From Calliphora vicina (lineage: Eukaryota; Arthropoda; Insecta; Diptera; Calliphoridae), in NCBI RefSeq assembly GCF_958450345.1, contig NC_088780.1, forward strand, positions 32,263,667 through 32,327,666: a stretch of 64,000 bases of DNA, given 5' to 3'. Under the pieces are notes generated by a model. It saw only the letters and a program-made list of their open reading frames with translations. It was not told the origin of the DNA and did not search any database. A program made the position numbers and the translations under genes. Of the stretch, positions 56,410 to 64,000 are shown piece by piece; position 1 is the stretch's first letter, and every line of letters begins with the position of its first letter.

Positions 56410-56490
56410 CATCCTTCTGCTTCAATTCGTATGGTACACAATTTCCCTGCTTTTGGATGAATCTATTTTAAAATTGCTGATTGAGAAGTC
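56410..56490 (-). pseudogene. short mariner fragment fused to the Tc1-like remnant
   Basis: Minus strand RFIQKQGNCVPYELKQ matches the mariner block 'GFIQKQGNWVPYELKP'. It stops abruptly at the Tc1-like N-terminal block, so two unrelated transposase pieces are joined here. Confidence 0.75.
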
Positions 56491-56723
56491 TTAATTCAAG
56501 AACCAGGAATTTGACTAAAATTTTTAAAAATTATTTATGGATTCAAAATCTACGGAAGTTAAGCTCTTAATTGAGTATCATTTTTTATTTTTATATTTAA
56601 GGACGTTTTCAGGATTACGCAATTAATTTCAAAATTAAAATTAAAGTTGGAGAAACATTAAAACATAAACAGATTTTAACTTTTTCAATTAAATTTCACG
56701 TTTCTGATATAAAGCTGTTAAAA

Positions 56724-57388
56724 AACAAGTAAGAGAGCTATATTCGGCTGTGCCGAATCTTATAAAATTTGAAATATTTATTAAATTTTAAATATTTTTA
56801 GGTAAACAAAATTAATTTTTTTTCCAAAGTTGTTTTTTAATTTTTTTATAAAACAATTTTTTTAAAATTGTTTTTTTAAATTTAAATTTTTTTTTGTTTT
56901 TTCAATTTAAAATTTAGCTAAAAAAAACTTCTGGTGAAAAAAAAATTCGGGTTAAAAAATATTTTTTCCGATTTTGACACATTGTAGGTCCAACTTACTT
57001 ATATACGTCATTGCAAAGTTCTTTGAGGTCTATTATCCATATTGTCTATATTAATGACAATAAATAGGTCAAAAATCGAGGTTGTCCTGTTTTTTTCCAT
57101 ATATCTCAGCCATTTGTGGACCGATTTTCTCGATTTTAAATAGCAACCGAGTCGGAAGAATTTTTTTTCGGAGATATTGATGTATAAATCGAGTATGTAA
57201 GTTATTTGGGGGCTTCGGAAAGTTGATTTCAACAGACAGACAGACGGAAATGGCTTAATCGACTCCGCTATCTATAAGGATCCAGAATATATATACTACT
57301 TTATAGGGTCGGAAAATTATATTGTGGAAATTACAAAGGGAATGACAAACTTATACATACCCTTCTCACGATGGTGAAGAGTATAAAA
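56724..57388 (+). mobile_element. dispersed fly repeat, copy E
   Basis: AACAAGTAAGAGAGCTATAT, TTCGGCTGTGCCGAATCTTA at the start and GGTGAAGAGTATAAAA at the end. It has the GGATCCAGAATATATATACT core and a short CAGA tract. The clearest complete copy without internal arrays. Confidence 0.75.
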
Positions 57389-57389
57389 A

Positions 57390-58767
57390 CATGGCTTTTG
57401 TGAAAACCTGAAAGTAGAAATATATCGAAATCTAGTCTTACGATATTCAGCGTGCCAAAATTATATAACAAACTAAGGTCTAGCACGAGGTGCCCATTTT
57501 GGATGTCAAGTAGTGTTACCGGCCATAAATAACTAAGATATTTCCCCAAGAAAATACGTTAAAGTTATGATAACACATGCAGATGCTGCAACTACCAATG
57601 TGTTGCATTTTCTCGATAACGTTTTAAAATTGTTTTTTATATTATTTCTTTTAGAATCTTGTAAAATTCTGGGGCATAAATCCACTGAAGACAGAAAAAT
57701 ACAAACAATTTACAAAGCTATAAATTGTTTCCAAAAAAAACTTCAAAAATTCCTCTCCACTCTATGGAAAACCCTATAACCAACGGGAAAAAAATAAGCA
57801 CAATTGTCATACGCCGTTAAATATGCAACGAAAAAAAAATCCAACACACACATTTTATAACCTTTGATAGCATCACATAAAGATCATAAAATTCTGTTTC
57901 TTCTCCGCCAATACAAAATCCAACTGTAAATTTCGGTTTAATACAATTGTATGTGTGTGTGTGTATCACACACACTCACAAAAAACCTAAAGCTTTGTTT
58001 CTTTTTTTGAGTTCCTTCCTTTAATATGAATGGTTTTTATTAGCTTTTTTTTGTGCCACACAGAATAACTCTGAGCAAAAAAATAATAAAAAAGAGAGGT
58101 AGAGGGGTTGGATGTGTGTTGTGTTGGTACATTATTAATGAGTGTGTTGTTTTGGGGAGCTTTCGTGAGTGTAGGTTTGTGTGTGTGAGTATCTAGATTT
58201 TAGATATTTCATAGTTTGTTATTGTTTATGAAATACTACTATATTTTTATATGCCGCCACATTATTATATTTTCTTTATTTGATGTGTGAGTGTGTGTGT
58301 TATTTTTGGTTCGAATTTGTTGTTATTTTTATTATAAATGTGGTCTTTTGTGGTAAAAACAAAAATGTTCATCTATAATTTTGGTTTGTAGAATTTTTAT
58401 GATATTTTTTTTTGTGTGTGTGAAAGCGAACTTGCAAATAAAATATGCTTTTTATAACTCTTATCTGCCATTTTTAATGTGATTTTGTTTTTCTCCCAAA
58501 AATAGTTGTTGTTGTTGTTGTTGTTCTTGTTATTTATATTTTTTGTTGTGTTGCTTTGTGTTTTATGTGAATTTTTTGTGGGTTTTGATATTTATTTGAT
58601 TGTGCATGTGTTTGTATAAAAGTGTCTATGATTGTTTGTCTGTGTATGTGGTAATTTTTAATAACCGCAATTTTTTTGTATATATGTATGTATTACGCTT
58701 GTATATTTTTATGATAAATATTATTTTTGTTAGATGTTCATAATATGTATGAATGTTCATAGTAAGT
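57390..58767. other. non-coding with simple repeats, possibly host DNA
   Basis: (TG)n followed by (CA)n forming a hairpin at 57952-57980, (GTT)n at 58505-58524 and TG-rich tracts at 58100-58300. No exon or element end identified. Confidence 0.55.
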
Positions 58768-58829
58768 ATGTATATTAGAGTGCTGCAACAAAATAAAATT
58801 GCGAATATTTATCGCCTCTCCAATCTAGA

Positions 58830-59250
58830 ATTATTCTAATTATGGACAGATCGTAACAAAATTTGGTGACATGAATTTTGTATATATAAAACTTATTTGG
58901 AGTGGAATTTGTGGAGATACATATATAAATTAAACATTTATGACCTATAAAGTCCAATTTCGGAAGGACATTTGTATGGGGGCTTGGTGACATAATGGAT
59001 CGATTTCAGCCAGTTTCAATAGGCTTGGTCCTTGGTCCGAAAAAATAATATGTACCCAATTTGATCGAAATATCTTCAAAATTGCGACCTGTACTCTGCG
59101 CACAAGGTTTGCATGGACAGCCAGCCGACCATTCAGACGAACGGACATCGTTTAATCGACTCAGAAAGTGATTCTAAGTCGATCGGTATACTTTAAGGTG
59201 GGTGTTAGACTAATATTTTTGGGCGTTACAAACATCTGCACAAACGCATT
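58830..59250 (+). repeat. second dispersed fly repeat, copy 2
   Basis: Shares the ordered blocks listed for 18570-19010, including ATCGACTCAGAAAGTGATTC and CTTTAAGGTGGGTGTTAG, and continues to GGGCGTTACAAACATCTGCA. Confidence 0.65.
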
Positions 59251-59255
59251 AAATA

Positions 59256-59815
59256 TATTTTTTACGTGAAAATAGATAATTTTTGTGTTTTAAAAAACTC
59301 ACGAAAAATCGAAAACTGCAGAACTATTTCAAGTTTATTACTTTATCATAAACCAACATATAATAGCAACAAAATGAGATATTGATCATAAAAATCGATC
59401 GATTATTTTTGAATTTATTCACAATTAAGTAAATTCGCTCATTTTCACAAAATTTTACTTTTTTGTTTGATATACATAAAATTGAGTAGTTAATAATCTT
59501 CTTTCGATAGATAAAATTTTGAAAATATTTTCCCCAAGCTATGTACAAATTTTCACATATATATGGCGTTTCAATCGGCTCAGTAATTTCGGAGTTATAA
59601 TAACAAATTGAAGCAAAAAATAAATTTTTTACGTTAAAATAGCAAGTTTTTTTGTTTTAAAAAAATCATGAAAAATCGAAAACGTCAGAAATTGTTTAGA
59701 TTTATTGCTTTATCGCAAAGCCACATGAAATAGCAACAAAATGAGATATCGATCATAAAAATCGATAAATTATTTTCGAATTTATTCACATTTATGTGAA
59801 CTCACTCTTTTCCAA
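59256..59815. repeat. direct duplication, offset about 366 bp
   Basis: TTTTTACGTGAAAATAG, AAAAATCGAAAAC and GCAACAAAATGAGAT, ATCATAAAAATCGAT occur from 59260 and again from about 59627 in the same order. Confidence 0.75.
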
Positions 59816-61106
59816 GTTAACTTCAATAATATCGGAATAGCCCTTTTTGAGTTGTTATAAATTAAAAACTAGAAACATCTAAAAAAATTTATAATTTTTG
59901 AAGAAAAAAATTTTAAAAATAAATCTAACCATAGAATTAAAATAATTTTACCATTTTTGTACATAGGTAACCATGATGCATCAAATCTATATAGTGGTTA
60001 GTGAAGCCTTTTTGTTGCTGTTGACCTGTGTAATCGAAATGAGTTCTCAGGCCACTTGTATAAGAAAGTCAATATCGGATACTCTATTACAAAGTGAAGC
60101 GTATCCCAGAGATAGCTTTCTGCATCGATCGAAACAAATAGTAGTCGGACGGTGCACGGTCTGGAGTATAAAGCGGTTGATGCAAAACTTCCCAACCACT
60201 TCATTATAAATACTTTTTAACAGATATTGTAACATGTGGCCTAGCGTTGTCATTATAGAATATTACGGTTTCATATCTGGCCGCATATTCTGGGCGTTTT
60301 TCGGCCAATTCTCGCTTGTGTGTGTTCGGTTCCCAGCGTTGGCCTGGCCAAATTTTTAGCATTTTGCTCCCACCAAATACGGAACATTACTTTAGGGCCA
60401 TGGATATTATTTGGCTTTGGTGTCGATTCTTCTGGTTGACCGTGTAACGTGGATAAGTATCTACCTACTTTCCCGTACATAATATAAAATATAAAATAAT
60501 ATAAAAAATAATTAAATTACCACCTATTAATTCTCATTTAGTTTATAATAATTTGTATACAAGTAACGAAAGTTTACCCACTGAAGGGGCGGTTTATACG
60601 AGACAGAATTTGCCAACCACTTTGATATTAATTTATCAAAGTAGACTGACATAAATCGGTCAACCCATTTTTTTCCTTTTCGGGACACGAACCATAGAGA
60701 AACATAGAGCGGAAACTAGAAAAAAACTCAAACAAAAAAATTACTCAAAATAATTACACATACGAGTGTTGTTTTTGTTTTCACGTAGTTTTTTCTGGTT
60801 ATACATTCTCATCACTTAGGTTTTTGACAACTGAGTTAGGTCTTTGACAGGAGAGTTTCCGCTCTATGCATAGAATAAACACATAGAACGGAAGGAGAGA
60901 GTAATATATATGGAAAAATTACTCTCTTTTCACACATACAGGTGGTACAATAACAAAATACATGCAATACATTCTCATGAATTAGGTTTTTAACAACAGA
61001 CTTAGGTTTTTGGCTCTCAGTTACCTATCTAGTTGTTGTCTATGGCTCTATGTCTATTCTCTATGACACGAACATAGTTCGAGTACCGATAATACATTTT
61101 ACCAGC

Positions 61107-61357
61107 GACTTCGGTCTACTGTTCAATACAGGGGCTTCGGCCACTGTTCAAGACAGAGGCTTCGGCCAACTGTTCAATACAGAGACTTCGGTCAACTGTT
61201 AAATACAGGGGCTTCGGCCGACTGTTCAAAACAGAGGCTTCAGCCAACTGTTCAATATAGAGACTTCGGTCGACTGTTCCATACAGAGGCTTCGGCCAAC
61301 TGTTCAATACAGATACTTTGGTCGACTGTTCAATACAGGAGCTTTGGCTAACTGTTT
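61107..61357. repeat. 26 bp tandem array inside the LTR
   Basis: About 9.5 units of CTTCGGCCAACTGTTCAATA plus CAGAGG, alternating between GGCC and GGTC versions. The minus frame at 61116-61307 is this array translated and not a gene. Confidence 0.9.
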
Positions 61358-61449
61358 CCCCTAGTTAAATGCATTTACGTTTATTATAGACTAAGTATCT
61401 AAAATATTATAGTTTTAGTTATCACCCGATCCTGTACCAACGAAAACAT

Positions 61450-61650
61450 CACCAGAACCGTCTACATCCGAAAGTAGAATGATCACCAGAAACCCGTAGT
61501 TACCGCTTGTGACAAACTGCCCAGTTAGTGAGTCGTATCAATAAATCGTATCGCCGACGATTATTGAAATCCCGAAGAAATCGAAATACACATCACCAGA
61601 ACCGTCTACATCCGAACGTAGAATCATCACCAGAAATCCGACAACACCCG
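61450..61650. repeat. direct duplication inside the LTR
   Basis: ACATCACCAGAACCGTCTAC, ATCCGAA.GTAGAAT and CATCACCAGAAA occur from 61447 and again from 61589, about 142 bp apart. Confidence 0.85.
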
Positions 61651-62020
61651 AATTTATTATCGAAGCTGTTCATCATTCGTTATACATATATAAACATTTA
61701 TTATATATTAACTGTATTAAATATTAAACAATAAAGAATGATATTATCGACCCCAGAAAGGGTAAATCAATTGGTTTGTGGATCCGTAAGTCTACCCTGG
61801 ACTCGACTGAACTACCTCAGTTGACGACAAAACCACGTTACAACAAGCCTTCACATACGATCCCTTACGCTTCGAGTTATCGTAATAGATCCATTTTTCA
61901 GGGCAAGTAATGATTCGGTGAACAAATTATTTTCTTTCGTCTTTCAATGTCTCTGCTTCAATTCGTATGATATCCAATACTTTTTTCGGCCCCACAATCT
62001 TGGAGCACTCTAATGTACAT

Positions 62021-62585
62021 ATTAATACGTTAGTGTTTCATATGTCGTCTGTCCCAGTTCTTTTTGTTTATGTTTGTTTCTGTTTTTGTATTATATGTGG
62101 CAATATTGTTTTTGTCATTTTTTCTCCATTAATATCATCATATTCTCAACTTATTTAGGTTTCTTATGTTGTATGTTTGCAGCATTTTGCTATTTTCTTT
62201 TGCGGCTTTTGATTACTTACTTAAGGCATAAATATGACCAACATACACATAAACATGCATAAATAATAAATATTATTAAATTACAAACATTTTTATGAAA
62301 TTTTATTATTATCCTTAGGATACATGAAAAGTATAAAATATCAAATTAATATTTCGTTGATTTTTTTATGGGATGATTTTTATGTGCTGACCAAATGTAG
62401 GCTGGGTTTGAAAGGCGGTTTTAATTAAATAAATTAAAGATTAAGTTTCAAGGATTTAAGGATAAGGATTTCTGTTAATGACAACTGATTATCTTGAGAA
62501 TTGTATACAAATGGAGCAAAAATTTATAATCTTTCGAAAACTTTATCACAAGATCATAACAGTTCTCTGCGTACGTTAAAATACA
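62021..62585. other. AT-rich non-coding
   Basis: No element ends or similarity seen. T-rich frames at 61967-62262 are not convincing. Confidence 0.5.
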
Positions 62586-62589
62586 CTGA

Positions 62590-62674
62590 GGCTCTAAGAG
62601 ATGCCTGTAATATTCTCTTAGTCGCTCTATCCAAAATAAGCTCTTACAAATCTCCTGGAGCGGATGGTATTTAT
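62590..62674 (+). pseudogene. LINE RT fragment (Jockey-group), continued at 63161
   Basis: Plus strand ALSKISSYKSPGADGIY is the RT entry block '.I.s.kPyKSPGpDGI.P'. Skipping the inserted element and one duplication, 63169 onwards continues SCLLKLFFLENN, as expected for 'P.LLQ'. Too short to name a clade. Confidence 0.65.
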
Positions 62675-63160
62675 TAGAGTTTCCAAAAAAACGAACAATT
62701 TGAAAATCGCTGTTTCGTTTTTTTTTAATTTTTTTGCACATATCTCAGCCATTTGTGGTCCTATTTTCTCGACATGAAATAGCAATCTAAGTTGGAGTAT
62801 AGCGGATATATTGATGTATGAATCATGTATGTAAGTTATTTGGGGGCTTCGGAAAGATGATTTCAACATACAGACGGACATGGCTATATTGACTCCGCTA
62901 TCTATAACGATCCAGAATATATATATACTTTATTAGGTCGCAAATGAAAAATGTGAAAATGGCAAACCCTTGCCACTCATGATGAAGGGTATAAAAACCG
63001 AAGAATAAATGTCAGTTTTAAGTCATGAAAAACCGGGTTTAGCCTTTAAATATCTCTGCTGATATTAGTTAAAAAAGAAAACACGACGAATAATTGTTGG
63101 TTTTCGGTTTTAATTCATGAAAAACCGCGGTTTCTGTTAAAACCGATCACGAAGCTCTAA
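62675..63160. mobile_element. hAT-like element with readable empty site
   Basis: The left end is TAGAGTTTCCAAAAAAACGA. The right end inverted is TAGAGCTTCG (the family's TAGAGTTTCC with changes). Flanks GTATTTAT (62667-62674) and ATATTTAT (63161-63168) match at 7 of 8. Same family as 17064-17308. It contains most of a dispersed fly repeat (62715-62998). Confidence 0.75.
62715..62998 (+). mobile_element. dispersed fly repeat, copy F (3' part), within the hAT-like element
   Basis: CATATCTCAGCCATTTGTGG, AGCGGATATATTGATGTATG, GACATGGCTATATTGACTCC and the end GATGAAGGGTATAAAA. Most like copy D. Confidence 0.7.
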
Positions 63161-63169
63161 TATTTATTC

Positions 63170-64000
63170 ATGTCTTCTAAAATTGTTTTTCTTGAAAACA
63201 ATGTAAAACACTTTTTTCAATTAACCTAAGTAAATCCAACATTAAAATAATGCGACGAATGTGAGTTGACAATTAACCCGACCCTTGTTCCATTTTCAAT
63301 ACACAAATCTTTGAGTCTTATCAAACCAACTTTGAACTGCAGTTTAGGCCTGTCAATAGATTTTTGGTATGATATGTGGTCCAAAACAACAAATGATCTA
63401 GCGGACAATTGGACATTGAATCTAAAATCAGAAGATTAGGTGGAACAGATCACAACTAGGTATTCAGTTCCTTGCCTTTTGCATATCCATCATTAGGGCA
63501 ATGAAAACCTTTGCTATTTTCCACATTTTTTTTCCAAATGCACAATTCGCATACTGATTTAAAAGCCAGTGACTTGGTGGGACATCTGGTCTGATAATAC
63601 GCTATCTATTCTAGTATTGAACTGGACCTTTGGTAACTATATATATGACTCTGACAAGCTAAATGATTTATCTCACTGTCCATGAAGGTCCCCCTTTGGG
63701 TCATTGTTAGTTATGCTCCAAAGGTAAATATGGAGTGAGAACGGGGCCCGAGGTGCACTGACCTCATTTCTGGCTGGATAGAGTTTATTATTTAAATGGA
63801 CTTGACCTGTTGAATCTATGGTGAGGTCACTTCGGTGTACGCGTGGTGGCTTGGTTTAAGAAATTGGGTGGTACATGGACTAGGGCTTGGCTCTCGCTCA
63901 ATGACGGCTTAGGAGTTATAGACCGCTCCAGCTCTCAAACAAAGTGATTGTTCATTGATTCGTGCAGTCAATGTATGAGAAGTTGTAAATAGATGCATTG
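63170..64000. other. unassigned, GC-richer segment at the window end
   Basis: From about 63420 the sequence is more balanced in composition than most of the window (GGACTTGACCTGTTGAATCT, CCGCTCCAGCTCTCAAAC), as in old LINE or gene-derived DNA. In six frames I found no block I recognise. The 60-residue minus frame at 63226-63408 is unassigned. Confidence 0.4.

Larger units (their letters stand above)
60443..61842 (+). mobile_element. 1.4 kb solo LTR (gypsy-like) inside mariner copy 5
   Basis: Starts TGTAACGTGG and ends CCACGTTACA, a TG...CA end with 10 bp inverted termini. Removing it rejoins the mariner in register. Flanks ACCG (60439-60442) and ACAA (61843-61846) fit a 4 bp duplication with two later changes, judged from the mariner sequence expected at the join. 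AATAAA near 61731, about 110 bp before the right end, would be a polyadenylation signal in plus orientation. It contains a 26 bp tandem array and a duplicated ACCGTCTACATCCGAA block. Alternatively a TIR element; the solo LTR reading fits better. Confidence 0.65.
60040..61990 (-). pseudogene. mariner transposase remnant, copy 5, split by a solo LTR
   Basis: Minus strand 61990 to 61843: WISYELKQRH, stop, VHRIITCPEKWIYYDNSKRK, GSYVK. After the 1.4 kb insertion (60442 downwards): GQPEESTPKPNNIHGPKVMF, RIWWEQNAKNLARPTLGTEH, KTPRICGQI and, in other frames, KRPEYAARYETVIF, DNARPHVTISVKKYL, YSPDRAPSDYYLFRSMQKAI, SGIRFTL. First catalytic D is P (CPEKW); second (NDNARPH) and third (APSDYY) are kept. 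N-terminus missing. Confidence 0.85.
58776..62012. mobile_element. hAT-like element, 3.2 kb including nested insertions
   Basis: The left end TAGAGTGCTGCAACAAAATA and the right end, inverted TAGAGTGCTCCAAGATTGTG, share TAGAGTGCTSCAA. Flanks ATGTATAT (58768-58775) and ATGTACAT (62013-62020) match at 7 of 8 positions, an 8 bp hAT-type duplication. Own sequence is probably 58776 to about 60040 plus the last 20 bp. The rest is a mariner holding a solo LTR. It carries the second dispersed repeat (58830-59250). No hAT transposase seen. Confidence 0.65.

Noticed and set aside
56160..56471. 103-residue plus-strand frame
   Set aside because: Antisense shadow of the Tc1-like and mariner remnants on the minus strand.
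61116..61307. 63-residue minus-strand frame with repeated AEASVLNS
   Set aside because: Direct translation of the 26 bp tandem array inside the solo LTR.
63226..63408. 60-residue minus-strand frame near the window end
   Set aside because: I could not match it to any family, and it is short enough to be chance.

Overview
The window is AT-rich eukaryotic DNA. The simple repeats (CAACAACAACG, TTGTTG, ATGTATGT), the mauritiana-type mariner copies and the very common fly-type dispersed repeat ending GGTGAAGGGTATAAA suggest a higher dipteran (brachyceran, perhaps calyptrate) fly. The order is inferred from repeat content. I recognise no host protein-coding exon, tRNA or rRNA gene. The sequence reads as intergenic or long-intron DNA filled with old, nested mobile elements and tandem arrays. 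Almost all open reading frames are chance frames in AT-rich DNA or pieces of broken transposase or reverse transcriptase.

Layout. 1-2540: simple AT-rich DNA and a broken Tc1-like transposase end. 2540-3180: mariner remnant. 3983-8118: a small TAA-flanked inverted-repeat element split by a 3.9 kb minus-strand Helitron (4058-7990) that carries a 118/236 bp satellite array. 8172-9158: the longest copy of the main dispersed repeat. 9.9-14.5 kb: small inverted-repeat elements, a broken LINE endonuclease region and a 16 bp palindromic array. 17-21 kb: mariner and Tc1-like remnants and a hAT-like element with a perfect 8 bp target duplication. 21.8-28.3 kb: dispersed repeats enclosing a Transib-type element, which encloses a 2.67 kb palindromic hAT-like foldback, which carries a 233 bp TA-flanked element in one arm only. 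30.4-34.8 kb: two head-to-head broken LINEs; the plus-strand one is split by a 1.6 kb Transib-type foldback with a perfect 5 bp target duplication. 37 kb: the best mariner remnant. 38.8-40.9 kb: a candidate inverted-repeat element. 44.2-46.9 kb: a decayed ~350 bp repeat field with a 625 bp palindrome. 48.7-52.2 kb: two arrays of one 19 bp satellite in opposite orientation. 53.5-56.5 kb: a small Transib-type element, then mariner and Tc1-like remnants. 58.8-62.0 kb: a hAT-like element holding a mariner that holds a 1.4 kb solo LTR. 62.6-63.2 kb: a LINE fragment split by a hAT-like element whose empty site can be read.

No genes act together here. What the window records is the order of insertions, which nesting, target duplications and empty sites let a reader reconstruct. 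The strongest observations are the satellite-bearing Helitron, the two foldbacks, the inverted pair of dyad-bearing 19 bp arrays and the triple nest at 58.8-62.0 kb.
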